This document shows positions 25,791-35,062 of a DNA stretch of 64,000 bases, piece by piece (within the stretch, counting starts at the first letter, position 1; the number at the start of each line of letters is the position of its first letter). A model generated the notes under the pieces. The model worked only from the letters and a program-made list of their open reading frames with translations, made no database searches and was not told the DNA's origin. The position numbers and the translations under genes were made by a program. Location: contig NZ_CP044532.1 of assembly GCF_026427775.1 (NCBI RefSeq), positions 2,108,001 to 2,172,000 of the forward strand, read 5' to 3'. The stretch comes from Arthrobacter sp. CDRTa11 (lineage in GTDB: Bacteria > Actinomycetota > Actinomycetes > Actinomycetales > Micrococcaceae).

Positions 25791-26200
25791 GATCGTTCTC
25801 TCTTTCGTTACCCCGCGTGCACGTGCAAAGGACACGCAGCGGGGTCGGATTGGTCGCCAGTTGGTGGCACTCTTTGTCGGCGCCGCAGATAACCTGGATC
25901 TTGGAGGCAGCGACGCCGTCCGCGCCGGCCGTGACGAAAGCGTGTGACTATCGGGGGGCTTGGCAATGGGCCTGCCGGCCCGTCCCAAACAGCTTTTTAG
26001 TCCGCGGTGGAGGAGCAGGGGGCAGCTGCATGCAGGCATTGCTCAGGTCAGAGGCCTGGATCAGGCCTCACTCATGCTGGGGTGCGCGTACCTTCATTGG
26101 TTTCGGATGCAGTTAAATGAATGTCATGGCTACCTGTGAGTCGCCGTACGTCATGGATCAGACCATTTCGGGATCCCCGGGCAGGGATATGACGAGAACT
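25791..26200. other. Gap of 410 bp, no gene seen
   Basis: The upstream region of the broken aminotransferase gene. No gene relic, repeat or clear promoter was recognised. Confidence 0.3.
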
Positions 26201-26868
26201 TCAGATGACGGCAGGTTCTGGAACGCCTAAGTGGTTTGCGAGATTGTTCATCGCGGACTGACGCCACTGTTTGAGCCGCGCCATCTCAGCGGCTACCTCG
26301 GGCAGGTGCTTTCGCTCGGGGAGGCCTCGGGCTGGATTTAGCCTGGTGTTGCTTGACCAAGCGGCAATATCTGCCTGTGTTTCACGCCGGTGGGCGCTGT
26401 TGAGGCTGGCGCTGGTGAGTGAGAGCAAATCATCAACATGTCCGGTGTAATCCACCGGCAGGGAGAGATAGTTCTTCTCGTCGTCATCGTTTCGGGTCGC
26501 TTCCACGACGGCTAGGGTCGCGGCGCTCCAGCAGGCGTATCCAGTGGTGACATACTGCAAGGCCATTCGCCCTGTTTCGAAAACAGGTGTCGGCGCTATC
26601 GTCCTTAGTCCTGTTGCTGTGCAGTCAACGTAGATTTCACCTGCCGGGCGGGCTTCATGGCCCCGATCAAAGTCGATCCCGGTGCTCCTGATGCGCTGGA
26701 CGCGGCCACTGCGGGACACGCCTCGATGGAGGCCAACCGGTTGAGTCCTGACTTGCTGATTGTTGCACCGCGGTACTGAGTCGGCTCAACGGTCCGGTCA
26801 AGCCAAAGATGCCGGCGTCTTCCAGGGGCCAGACGAAGCTCGGCGTTGAGGCCAGGAAGTACAGACAA
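26201..26868 (-). pseudogene. Decayed FAD/NAD(P)-dependent oxidoreductase, C-terminal part
   Basis: The frame ending at 26201 reads VDCTATGLRTIAPTPVFETG, LQYVTTGYACWSAATLAVVE, then DIAAWSSNTRLNPARGLPER, which resembles the C-terminal third of actinobacterial NAD(P)/FAD-dependent oxidoreductases about 450-490 residues long. Family-like sequence just upstream, EPTQYRGATISKSGLNRLAS (about 26715-26780), is in a different frame, so at least one frameshift lies near 26715-26740. The N-terminal FAD-binding region is absent. It abuts a relic of adenylate kinase on the opposite strand. Family identification is from memory of motif order and is moderately certain. Confidence 0.6.
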
Positions 26869-26869
26869 G

Positions 26870-27162
26870 GGCGACTACGTTTTCCTGACAGGTCACCAAC
26901 AGCATGGTCCGTGACCGGCTCGCCCAACCCGAGGTGACCGACGGCTTCCTCCTGGACGGCTACCCCCCCCGCACTGCTCGGTCGCGCCGCCGTGGACGGC
27001 CGCACAGACGATACAGAAGCGGTCATCCGGCACCGTTTGGGCCTTTACCACCATCAAACCGAAACCGTTGTGGCACACTACGGCCGGCTCGGCCTCCTCT
27101 GTACGGTTGACGGCAGAGGCCCGATCCCGGAAACCACGGGGCTCATTCCCGCGGCACGCGGA
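26870..27162 (+). pseudogene. adk: Adenylate kinase relic
   Basis: MVRDRLAQPEVTDGFLLDGY (from 26904) is the adenylate kinase NMP/P-loop-distal signature including DGFLLDGYPR-type residues. Upstream, GTCACCAACAGC gives VTNS, matching EVTNSMVRDRL, but the frame is broken two bases earlier. After a run of eight C the normal segment of about 45 residues is missing. A second frame resumes with VDGRTDDTEAVIRHRLGLYH, then a tail ending at about 27160 in VDGRGPIPETT. This is the typical order of adk, so it is a truncated, internally deleted and frameshifted copy. A functional adk must exist elsewhere. Confidence 0.75.
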
Positions 27163-27298
27163 CGCGGACCAGTGCAGGGGACTGGTGGCCAATCCGAGCG
27201 CGAACGGTGGAGGGTGAGGAATGCCGGGGCTCCCACTCGTCTGACGCGCGTTTGAGGCAAAGGTAGCCCATAGGGCGTCGAGGGATAGGGTTGGGAAG

Positions 27299-28000
27299 TC
27301 AGCGACTGCTCTCGATCACTACATCTACCGTCTTGGAAGCACCTGCGGCGGCTCTATCGAAGTGGAACTCACAGTGCGATGAGCCGGTCGATAAGGTCAT
27401 GGTTCGGCGTGTGGCGATCGGACGGCGAGATTTATCCAGCACATTGAGATAGTTCCGGTCCCATTCACAGATCAATTTGGTGAGCTGCGGGGCGCCCTCG
27501 GCACGGAACATGTCCCAGAAGCCGCATTGGGTGCCAACTAGTACCCAGCCAGTTTGAGTCGTTTTCTTATCCCAAGTGAACGATTTCCCGAACATCGAAT
27601 TTAGAAGCGGTATGAAGTTCTTCTCGTAGAACTTCAAGGGGTCGCGCATGAAGAACACTTCAATTTGGGTTAGTAACCGCATCTCAGCCCCGAGCATGGA
27701 ACGATAAGTTCGGCGTAATACCTCGAACGCTACACCCTCACTGACGCCTCGTGCAGTCAGCTCACGGTGCGCGGCAATTACCAGCGAGGGGAGTCCGACC
27801 ACCATCATTCCTTGCGGATCTGGTGCTTTATGACTGTGCCTATCGAAAATGATCTGCGCTTGCTCTTTGACTGCCGCCATCACCTGTGTTGTCTCACTGG
27901 GGAGGAGGAAGCTAACTTCACGCCTAAGGCCCCTTAGGAACGCCCGCCTCCATAAGTTCGCGGTTCGTGTCTGGAAACCCTTGCTTGCCTTATTTTTCAT
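27299..28000 (-). CDS. L-2-amino-thiazoline-4-carboxylic acid hydrolase family protein
   Basis: 233 residues resembling the ATC hydrolase family, which opens L-2-amino-thiazoline-4-carboxylate to N-carbamoyl-L-cysteine in bacterial L-cysteine production from ATC. Recognisable features are a helical N-terminal half, GFWDMFRAEGAPQLTKLICE in the middle, and SHCEFHFDRA near the C-terminus. Many members of this family have no tested function. The gene lies alone after an 830-bp gap, but the same 7-kb neighbourhood holds a Cds1-type cysteine desulfhydrase, RidA and an enamidase-like amidohydrolase, which would fit a thiazoline or related heterocycle. The start ATG at 28000 has GAAACGAG upstream. 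Confidence 0.7.
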   Translation of the reverse strand: MKNKASKGFQTRTANLWRRAFLRGLRREVSFLLPSETTQVMAAVKEQAQIIFDRHSHKAPDPQGMMVVGLPSLVIAAHRELTARGVSEGVAFEVLRRTYRSMLGAEMRLLTQIEVFFMRDPLKFYEKNFIPLLNSMFGKSFTWDKKTTQTGWVLVGTQCGFWDMFRAEGAPQLTKLICEWDRNYLNVLDKSRRPIATRRTMTLSTGSSHCEFHFDRAAAGASKTVDVVIESSR

Positions 28001-28835
28001 CGCTCGTTTCCTTTTTGATACATGAGGGGTCAGCCCGGAGAGCCGCCACTGGGGTCACTTGTTTGTCTAGGGAGGCCAATCTTTCCCATTTAATCCGAGA
28101 CGGCGCCCGACACTGCAGCTAAGAGACAGGGGAATGCATGTTGGTCGTTGGCCAACGGAGTGTCGCTGGGGGGGGCGATGCGAACCAAACGCTGATCTAG
28201 ACGATGGTGAGAGCATCACTCATTCGGAGTGTGCTTCATTATATGGGGAATATGATCTTAGACACAACCTTCTCTAGCCCTTAGGCAAGTGCCAGGCACG
28301 GGTCCCATCGGATGCCGGGACGTGGCAGAGCTGGCCGAAAAAACTCTCGGGCCGGGAAATTCGCCGATAGCTTGCTGGGAGGCCACAAAACGTTTCCAAG
28401 CACTATCCCGCGAGAACGATGACAAATTCACGGTGGCGCCTGGAGGCCATCTGCCATGGGCACTCCGCAGATCCACGGTGCGCTGGGATGGATCCACGCA
28501 CCACTAACCGAAGTCCACGGTGGTGACCACGTGCCGATCATCGCTGACGTTGGGCGATGGGTGAGTCAGGCCGATGATCAGATGATTAGTAACAGCCAGT
28601 TCTGCGGATGACGTCGGCTGGCTGCGCGGGCATGGACCGGAGAATCCGGCGCGGTGCCGGAAGGACCCGCCGGAACAAGCAGTGTTCGCGAGAACCCGGG
28701 GATGAGAACATCTGTCCAGGTACCTGAGCCCGGTCCAATACCGTGCCCAGGTACCTGGACGCTTAGGCTCTATTCGGCCAGTCCAACTTCCAAGGGAACC
28801 AGTTCAGTTTTTCTTTTTCAAGGGGCTGCCGGGTG
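28001..28835. other. Gap of 835 bp, no gene seen
   Basis: No open frame here has both a start signal and recognisable protein character. Features present are the stem-loop at 28714-28760 and, presumably, the promoter of the ATC hydrolase-like gene within the first 200 bases. Confidence 0.35.
28714..28760 (-). terminator. Perfect 13-bp inverted repeat after the enamidase-like gene
   Basis: GTCCAGGTACCTG (28714-28726) and CAGGTACCTGGAC (28748-28760) are exact complements around a 21-base loop. They lie 76-122 bases past the stop of the amidohydrolase gene. No T-run follows, so a role as an mRNA end or processing structure is only a guess. Each arm also contains the 10-bp palindrome CAGGTACCTG, which would equally suit a protein-binding site. 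Confidence 0.4.
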
Positions 28836-30068
28836 TTAGAAGACTTCGACCTGAACTTCGCGGGCGGGGGCAGGTGAATTCCGGCTCCGCAGTGCCCGGA
28901 TCTGGCCGTTGATGATCACGCCTGCGATGCCGGGGATGTCACCATTGCTTATGGCTTTCAGGGGGTGATCCTGGGATCCGCCTACCGGTTCTTGAACGAG
29001 CACGAGATCGGCAGGACGGTTGAGGTCCAGGACGCCCTCCGGGCGGCGCAGCACTCGGGCTGCGTTCGCCGTGGCGTAGGAGATGACATCGGTTGGAGCC
29101 ATTCCTCCGATAGAGGACAGCTCGCAGATCGTTTTGATGATCGCCAGCGGCATCACGCCTGTGCCGGAGGGGGTATCCGAGCCGAGGATCACGCGTTCGA
29201 GTGCGTTATTCTCGGCCGCCATCCGTTGAATTTTCAGGCTGGCAGCCAGGTTGCCGGCCTGAACAAGCTGGATGGCCGCGTTCGAATCTGTAATGAGTTT
29301 CTTGACGTGGTCCTCCGGCAGGCTCGTAGTTCCTCCATTGATATGGCCTGCGATGTCCGGGGCCATGGCGAGCAGATCATCGACCGTGATTGGTGCCACC
29401 CCGGGAACGGATGATGCACCGCCGGAGTGGGACATAACAAGGAATCCGGCCTCTTGGGCCCATTTGACGTGTGGAACCGCATCTTTTGGTACCCGGAAGC
29501 CGCCGAATCCAACTTTCATCAGCCAGACGCCCTGCCTGGCCAGTTCGGCATAGTCAGGCTGTTCCATGTAAGGTCCCGTCATCAGAGATCCTGCATGGAT
29601 ACGCACTCCGCCGGGTCGGTAGTTCGTGAAGGAACGTGAAGCTGTGACGGCGAGAGCCTTCGCGCCGTCACGATCCATAGGGCGGCCTGGGAAGTGCACT
29701 TCACCGGCCGACATCATGGACGTGACTCCGCCGTGCATGTAGCTCTCAATGAATCCCACGGCGTTTTGTTTCGGCGTAAAGTCACCGATTGAGAAATGGG
29801 TGTGTGTATCAATCAGGCCGGGAAGGGCGACAGCGCCTTGTGCATCGATGACGACGTCGGCTGCCGCATCAGCTGATCCGCCCATGTCGACGATCGTGCC
29901 ATTTTCAATTCGGATTGTCTCAACTTCAAGAATGGATTCGCCAAGCCGCCCGGTGACAGCGCCGCGCAGGTTTTTAATGATCGTGCTGCCGGTTTCGGGA
30001 GCGAAATGCCCCGCGTTATAACTTTCGTCCCACATTGAGTGGTTCCACCTTTCGGTAAGGGCAGACAT
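28836..30068 (-). CDS. Amidohydrolase, enamidase-like
   Basis: 410-residue metal-dependent amidohydrolase. The metal site His-x-His is in GLIDTHTHFSIGDFTPKQNA. The rest closely follows enamidase of nicotinate-fermenting Eubacterium: HGGVTSMMSAGEVHFPGRP, GFLVMSHSGGASSVPG, DIAGHINGGTTSLPE, and VILGSDTPSGTGVMPL with the catalytic Asp. Enamidase deaminates/hydrolyses a cyclic enamide (tetrahydro-6-oxonicotinate). Here the substrate is unknown, but hydrolysis of a cyclic amide or enamide bond is likely. An MHS transporter gene lies 100 bases upstream on the same strand, so a transporter plus hydrolase unit is probable. Confidence 0.85.
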   Translation of the reverse strand: MSALTERWNHSMWDESYNAGHFAPETGSTIIKNLRGAVTGRLGESILEVETIRIENGTIVDMGGSADAAADVVIDAQGAVALPGLIDTHTHFSIGDFTPKQNAVGFIESYMHGGVTSMMSAGEVHFPGRPMDRDGAKALAVTASRSFTNYRPGGVRIHAGSLMTGPYMEQPDYAELARQGVWLMKVGFGGFRVPKDAVPHVKWAQEAGFLVMSHSGGASSVPGVAPITVDDLLAMAPDIAGHINGGTTSLPEDHVKKLITDSNAAIQLVQAGNLAASLKIQRMAAENNALERVILGSDTPSGTGVMPLAIIKTICELSSIGGMAPTDVISYATANAARVLRRPEGVLDLNRPADLVLVQEPVGGSQDHPLKAISNGDIPGIAGVIINGQIRALRSRNSPAPAREVQVEVF

Positions 30069-30168
30069 CGATTCTAAAGTCCGCCCGAGATTGTGCTGAT
30101 TGGCTGTAGATCTATTTCTTGTTTGTCCGGTTTTAGATGGGGAACCGTGCCGGGCCTACCCCTGTGGG

Positions 30169-31494
30169 TCAGGCTCGCTCTGCCAGGATTTTATCCATTG
30201 AACCGTGTAGATCCTTGGAGGTTTCCCGCGCAATGGACACGGAGATGATGGTGATGAGGAGCATCACCGAGACGTAGATTGCCACCGGAAGCCAGGTGCC
30301 GAACTGACCATACAAGGCAACGGCAATGATTGGCGCGAAAGCCCCTCCGAGTATCCCTGCCATTTGGTATCCCAAGGATGCCCCACTGTAGCGGACGCGG
30401 GTGGGGAACAATTCTGTAGTAAATGCCGCCAGTGGACCATACATTGCTGCCCAGCAGGTCATTCCCACGACGTCAGCAAGCAAGATCAGAAGTGTATTCC
30501 CAGTGCCGAGGAGGGGGAAGAAGGCGAACACCCAAATCAAAGCACCAAGCGCCCCTGCCAGATACACAGGCCTCCGGCCTACCCGGTCGGACAGTGACCC
30601 GAACAGTGGAATGAGGACAACCATCACGCCCGCGCTGACAAGAACAGCTAAGAGAGCTACGGATTGCGAAACACCTACCATTTGCGTCAGGTACGTCACG
30701 ACGAACAAAACGTAGATGTAGAAAGCAACATCGGTACCGATTCTTGATCCGGTGGATATCAACAGTTCTCTCTTCTGCGTCCGAAGCACCTCGATGATGG
30801 GCATTTTTGCTTGTTTTCCTGATGCCGCCAGCTCTTCGAATTCGGGAGATTCTGTGACGCGGAAGCGGATCCATAGACCCACTCCAACGAGCAGTGCACT
30901 GAGCAGGAACGGGATTCTCCAGCCCCAAGCCAGGAAATCAGCCGGGGATGTCACCAGGAACATCAAGGCAAGGATTCCATTTGCCATGAGCAGACCCAGT
31001 GGTACGCCGATCTGCGGCCAGCTCGCAGCGAAGCCTCTTCGCTTTGGGTCTCCATGCTCGAGTGACATAAGAACCGCGCCGCCCCATTCGCCGCCGAGGC
31101 CGAATCCCTGGATGAAACGCAGGACCGTCAACGCGATGGGCGCCCAGATGCCGGCGACCTCATACGTAGGCACTAGGCCGATGAGCATGGTCGCCACCCC
31201 CATGATGACGAGGGTCAAAACAAGAACCTTTTTGCGGCCTATCCGGTCTCCAAAGTTTCCAAAGACGATGGCCCCGATCGGGCGGGCCACGAAACCAACC
31301 GCGAAGCTTGCGAACGCCAGCAGGGTTCCGGTCAGCGGATCAAATTTGGGGAAAAACAACTGATTGAATACCAGGGCTGCGGCGGTGCCGTAGAGGAAAA
31401 AGTCATACCACTCCAGCGCCGTTCCTATAACGCTTCCGGCGATTGCTCGGAATCTGACCACGCGTGCGGTCTCGTCCTTCTTCAGTTCAGACAT
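30169..31494 (-). CDS. MHS-family MFS transporter (metabolite:H+ symporter)
   Basis: 441 residues, 12 predicted helices. The N-terminal segment SVIGTALEWYDFFLYGTAAA is the hallmark of the metabolite:H+ symporter group (ProP, ShiA, KgtP), and GNFGDRIGRKKVLVLTLVIM and FGSLSDRVGRRPVYLAGALG are the paired MFS loop motifs. It should import a small organic acid or zwitterion. Start ATG at 31494 has AAAGGAAG upstream. It is divergent from a LysR gene and upstream of the enamidase-like gene, so it probably imports that enzyme's substrate. Confidence 0.92.
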   Translation of the reverse strand: MSELKKDETARVVRFRAIAGSVIGTALEWYDFFLYGTAAALVFNQLFFPKFDPLTGTLLAFASFAVGFVARPIGAIVFGNFGDRIGRKKVLVLTLVIMGVATMLIGLVPTYEVAGIWAPIALTVLRFIQGFGLGGEWGGAVLMSLEHGDPKRRGFAASWPQIGVPLGLLMANGILALMFLVTSPADFLAWGWRIPFLLSALLVGVGLWIRFRVTESPEFEELAASGKQAKMPIIEVLRTQKRELLISTGSRIGTDVAFYIYVLFVVTYLTQMVGVSQSVALLAVLVSAGVMVVLIPLFGSLSDRVGRRPVYLAGALGALIWVFAFFPLLGTGNTLLILLADVVGMTCWAAMYGPLAAFTTELFPTRVRYSGASLGYQMAGILGGAFAPIIAVALYGQFGTWLPVAIYVSVMLLITIISVSIARETSKDLHGSMDKILAERA

Positions 31495-31739
31495 GTGACG
31501 CTTCCTTTGCTAGCTCCGACACGCGAAGGCCTGCCCCATCAGGGCCCCAACTCATTTCCAGGAGAGTGCCTTTCCGGCCTCGCCAAGTCCCTGCTGTCAT
31601 TGTTGCGACGATATGAGCTTCCATCGAGGTGATCTCTCTTGAGTGCTGGCCGCTCCTGAGCGACCTTCGGCCGTCACGAATAGTGCGGCTCGAAACCATC
31701 ATGACGAGCATCACAACTAAAAGTCTAGATACTAATTTG

Positions 31740-31767
31740 TTGCATTAAGCAAACCTGAATTTATACT
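31740..31767 (+). promoter_or_regulatory. Promoter of the LysR gene, apparently leaderless
   Basis: TTGCAT (31740-31745) and TATACT (31762-31767) are separated by 16 bases. The -10 ends six bases before the ATG at 31774, so transcription would begin at or next to the start codon and no ribosome binding site is present. The 280-bp intergenic region is shared with the divergent MHS transporter gene. Confidence 0.6.
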
Positions 31768-31773
31768 TGCTTC

Positions 31774-32688
31774 ATGTTGGAGACCCGCCACCTACTTACC
31801 TTTGACGCTGTGGTTCGGACAGGAACGCTGGCCGCGGCGGCTCGTGAGCTGGGATACACGCAGCCGGGGGTGAGTCAGCACATTCGGGCGCTTGAGCGCG
31901 AACTCAAGGCCACCCTGTTCGTGCGCGCCGGCCGGATGCTGCGTTTAAGTGAACAGGGCGAGGTCTTGGCGGCAAAAACTTCCGTGCTTCTGTCGGACCT
32001 GTTGGCGACCGCTGAGCACGTTGCGGCCGTGGCGAGGCTCCGGGACGGACTGGTTAAGGTCTGCGCCTTCCCAAGTGCGAATGCAACCTTAGTCCCAGCG
32101 GCTATCTCAAAAATGCGTTCGGACCACCTGGGCGTCCAGCTGGAGCTTTTTGAAGCAGAGCCCCCTGACTCCCTTGCTGGCTTGAAAAAGGGTGACTATG
32201 ACATCGTTGTGACTTTCCACTATGACGACCAAGGCCCAATCGCGGACGACGACACGTTGTCATTTCCCCTGATGCAGGAACCCCTTGTTCTCTTTATGGC
32301 AGAGGACCACCCCCTTGCCCGCCGGCAGCAGGTGGGCCTGGCTGAACTCAGCGAAGAACGATGGATTGCCGGGTGCCTGCAGTGCAGGCAGGAGTTTGTC
32401 AGCGCATGTGAAGACGCAGGATTCTCCCCTCGCATCGACGTCACCACCGATGACAATCTTGCCGTTCAAAGCTACGTAGTCGCCGGGCTGGGACTTGCCA
32501 TGATGCCCAGGATGATCCAGACCTTCGTGAAGCACCCGAGGCTGAGGATCCGACCCATCCTGCCATCCCGAAACCGAACAATTACGGCAACTATCTTGCG
32601 CGGAAACCGCAACCTGCCCGCCGTAAAGCACATGCTTGAATCACTGACATGGGCAGCTGAGAAGGCCGTCGAAGTCGCCAACCAATAA
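31774..32688 (+). CDS. LysR family transcriptional regulator
   Basis: 304 residues. The N-terminal winged helix is classical (LLTFDAVVRTGTLAAAAREL and GYTQPGVSQHIRALERELKA), followed by a periplasmic-binding-protein-like effector domain. It is divergent from the MHS transporter and upstream of the cysteine desulfhydrase and RidA genes, the standard position for a LysR activator of neighbouring catabolic genes. The promoter suggests a leaderless transcript. The co-inducer is unknown, probably the transported substrate or a pathway intermediate. Confidence 0.92.
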   Translation: MLETRHLLTFDAVVRTGTLAAAARELGYTQPGVSQHIRALERELKATLFVRAGRMLRLSEQGEVLAAKTSVLLSDLLATAEHVAAVARLRDGLVKVCAFPSANATLVPAAISKMRSDHLGVQLELFEAEPPDSLAGLKKGDYDIVVTFHYDDQGPIADDDTLSFPLMQEPLVLFMAEDHPLARRQQVGLAELSEERWIAGCLQCRQEFVSACEDAGFSPRIDVTTDDNLAVQSYVVAGLGLAMMPRMIQTFVKHPRLRIRPILPSRNRTITATILRGNRNLPAVKHMLESLTWAAEKAVEVANQ

Positions 32689-32963
32689 CTCTCGCTTATA
32701 TAACTACCTACAAATCGTCATTGGATTCCAGGCCCGGATGTAAGGAAGACTCCAGCTAGGAGCTAACACATCTGCGGACGTACAACTGCTCCTGAGGATT
32801 GGGTCGGCCACTTATCCATAGCCATAGCAATTTCGGCCGGCGCGTCGCCGCCCGTTTTAGCAACTTCACCTCAAAGTCGGGAGGAGGCTAACGTCTGCGC
32901 TGTCGTCTGATTGACCCAGACTCTATCCACGTTCCGCACCCCATCACGTTCCCAGGAGGATAT

Positions 32964-34091
32964 ATGTCTGCTGACACAGCTATGACTGCAGCAGCCGGTC
33001 TCGAGGAAGACATCGATCGCTATGACCTCGAATACCGGCGATGGAGCGCAGATGCGGTGCGGAAGATCGAGGCTGAGGCCAACCGTTCTTCCGACACCCA
33101 CCTGATTTCGGTGCCCCTCCCAGACACCTGGGGAGTCGACTTGTACCTGAAGGACGAGTCGACGCATCCCACCGGCTCCCTCAAGCATCGGCTTGCCAGA
33201 TCGTTGTTCCTGTATGCCCTATGCAACGGATGGATCACACCGGGCAGGCCGGTCATCGAAGCATCCAGTGGATCAACGGCCATATCCGAGGCCTATTTCT
33301 CCGGGCTCATTGGCGTTCCGTTCATTGCTGTCATGGCCCGGTCCACGAGCCTGCAAAAGGTTAAGCTCATCGAATCGTACGGGGGACGCTGTCATTTCGT
33401 TGAAAACCCGAGCGAGGTCTATGACGTTGCAACGGCAATGGCTCAGGAGACCGGCGGTCACTATATGGACCAGTTCACCTACGCCGAGCGGGCTACTGAC
33501 TGGCGCGGAACCAATAATATCGCTGAATCAATCTTCAAGCAGATGTCGCGGGAACGATACCCGGAGCCTGCATGGATAGCCGCCACAGCAGGAACGGGCG
33601 GCACCTCGGCAACCATCGCCCGCTATATCCGTCACACAGGCAGAGCTACAGGAATCTGCATAGCGGATCCTGAAAACTCAGCGTTCTTTCCCGCTTGGAA
33701 AGAGCGGGACCCCAGCATTACCACTGCGATCGGTTCCCGCATTGAAGGAATCGGCCGCCAACGCGTCGAAGCCAGCTTCATCGGCAGCGCGATAGACCGC
33801 ATGATGCGCGTACCAGACGCCGCCGCCATGGCATCCATCCATCTTCTGACTGAACTGTTGGACCGCCGGACGGGAGCTTCCACAGGAACAGGGCTCTGGG
33901 CCGCGTTCCGGATAATCTCCGAAATGGTCAGTGCCGGAAGACGTGGCAGCGTCGTGTCCCTGATCTGTGACTCCGGTGACAGATATCTCGAGAAGTACTA
34001 CTCAACTGAGTGGCTTGAAGCCAACGGCATCGACGTCGAACCTTATGGCCGCAGATTGCAAACCTTTATGCGGACCGGCACCCTCTCCTGA
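32964..34091 (+). CDS. cds1: PLP-dependent L-cysteine desulfhydrase, Cds1-type
   Basis: 375 residues of the cysteine synthase fold. The closest remembered relative is mycobacterial Cds1 (Rv3684), with near-identical stretches such as [20 protein letters not shown] (PLP-Lys about 74), [20 protein letters not shown] and [20 protein letters not shown]. Cds1 degrades L-cysteine to pyruvate, ammonia and sulfide through 2-aminoacrylate. The ATG at 32964 is preceded by AGGAGG. The RidA-like gene 36 bases downstream fits, because RidA hydrolyses 2-aminoacrylate. A different beta-substituted amino acid is a possible substrate. Confidence 0.88.
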   Translation: MSADTAMTAAAGLEEDIDRYDLEYRRWSADAVRKIEAEANRSSDTHLISVPLPDTWGVDLYLKDESTHPTGSLKHRLARSLFLYALCNGWITPGRPVIEASSGSTAISEAYFSGLIGVPFIAVMARSTSLQKVKLIESYGGRCHFVENPSEVYDVATAMAQETGGHYMDQFTYAERATDWRGTNNIAESIFKQMSRERYPEPAWIAATAGTGGTSATIARYIRHTGRATGICIADPENSAFFPAWKERDPSITTAIGSRIEGIGRQRVEASFIGSAIDRMMRVPDAAAMASIHLLTELLDRRTGASTGTGLWAAFRIISEMVSAGRRGSVVSLICDSGDRYLEKYYSTEWLEANGIDVEPYGRRLQTFMRTGTLS

Positions 34092-34126
34092 CCATCACCC
34101 CTCAATTCGTAGAACGTGAGACAGAA

Positions 34127-34615
34127 ATGACATCGACAACTACTCAAGAGAACGATCTTTCCCCGGAGGAACGATTGTCGCAATTGGGGTTTGAAGTCCC
34201 CTCCGTGACTGCTCCCGTGGCGATCTATGTGCCAGCAGTTCAGACCGGGCAACTGATTTACACCTCAGGACAACTGCCATTGAACGCGGGCACACTGCTG
34301 CACCCAGGCAAAGTTGGCGCGGAAGTAACCCTGGAACAGGCACAGGAGGCTGCGCGTCAGTGTGCGCTCAATGGGCTTGCAGCTGTTCGCTCCCTCATCG
34401 GAGATCTCCGGCTCATTAGGCGCGTTGTTAAAGTGGTCGGATTCGTCGCCAGCGCCCCTGACTTCACGAACCAGCCCGGCGTTATCAACGGAGCGAGCCA
34501 ACTTATCGCCGATGCCTTTGGCGAAAACATCGGCCCACACGCCCGCAGCGCCGTCGGCGTAGCTGCCCTCCCGCTGAACTCTCCCGTCGAAATTGAAATC
34601 ATCGTTGAGATCTAA
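34127..34615 (+). CDS. RidA/YjgF family enamine/imine deaminase
   Basis: 162 residues, with an N-terminal extension of about 40 residues relative to the shortest RidA proteins. Family features are LIYTSGQLPLN and, near the C-terminus, GPHARSAVGVAALPLNSPVE with the conserved substrate-carboxylate Arg. RidA hydrolyses reactive enamines and imines such as 2-aminoacrylate, the intermediate released by PLP enzymes of the preceding gene's type. Co-transcription with the desulfhydrase gene is likely from the 35-base gap. The ribosome binding site (GTGAGACAG) is weak. Confidence 0.88.
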   Translation: MTSTTTQENDLSPEERLSQLGFEVPSVTAPVAIYVPAVQTGQLIYTSGQLPLNAGTLLHPGKVGAEVTLEQAQEAARQCALNGLAAVRSLIGDLRLIRRVVKVVGFVASAPDFTNQPGVINGASQLIADAFGENIGPHARSAVGVAALPLNSPVEIEIIVEI

Positions 34616-34668
34616 TTACCAACTGACGCATCCAACATCTAAATTGATGACGAGGACAATCCCATATA

Positions 34669-35004
34669 GTGAAAAGAGCTCCATATTCGCGTTTGAACTC
34701 GGCGAAGGCACCCATGACGGAGAGCATGATGTTAGCCGGTGAAGACCAAGCTCTCTTTGACGAACTCCACGCGCGCACCCTTGCGGGTAGTGCCCTGGAA
34801 CTGACCGCTTGGCACCGCGACTACACCCGGGCGGGGCTGCGGGAGGCCCTAGTCCTGAAGATCGTCAGGCTCAGGCCCGGCCGAAACCCTGTCTACGGCC
34901 GTGATCTATTGTCGCCTCTGAACAGCTGCTGGGCGGTCCTCCGTTGGCTGGTTGGGGCTGGCTTGCCTCCAGCTCCATCAGCTAGCCTTCGGGACCTCCT
35001 CTAG
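34669..35004 (+). mobile_element. Remnant of an integrase-type transposase (N-terminal part)
   Basis: About 111 codons. The stretch YTRAGLREALVLKIVRLRPG followed by GRNPVYGRDLLSPLNSCWAV resembles the N-terminal region of large DDE integrase-type transposases of actinobacteria, where a basic helix is followed by PxYGxDVxxALxxCWAVL. After LLSPLN..CWAVLRWL the similarity stops and the catalytic DDE core is missing. No terminal inverted repeats were identified. Assignment is from motif memory and is moderate. Confidence 0.45.
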
Positions 35005-35062
35005 GCTGAGGCTATAGGTGCCCCAGAAGCATCGCCAAGGTGGCAGAACAGCGCGGAACCCT

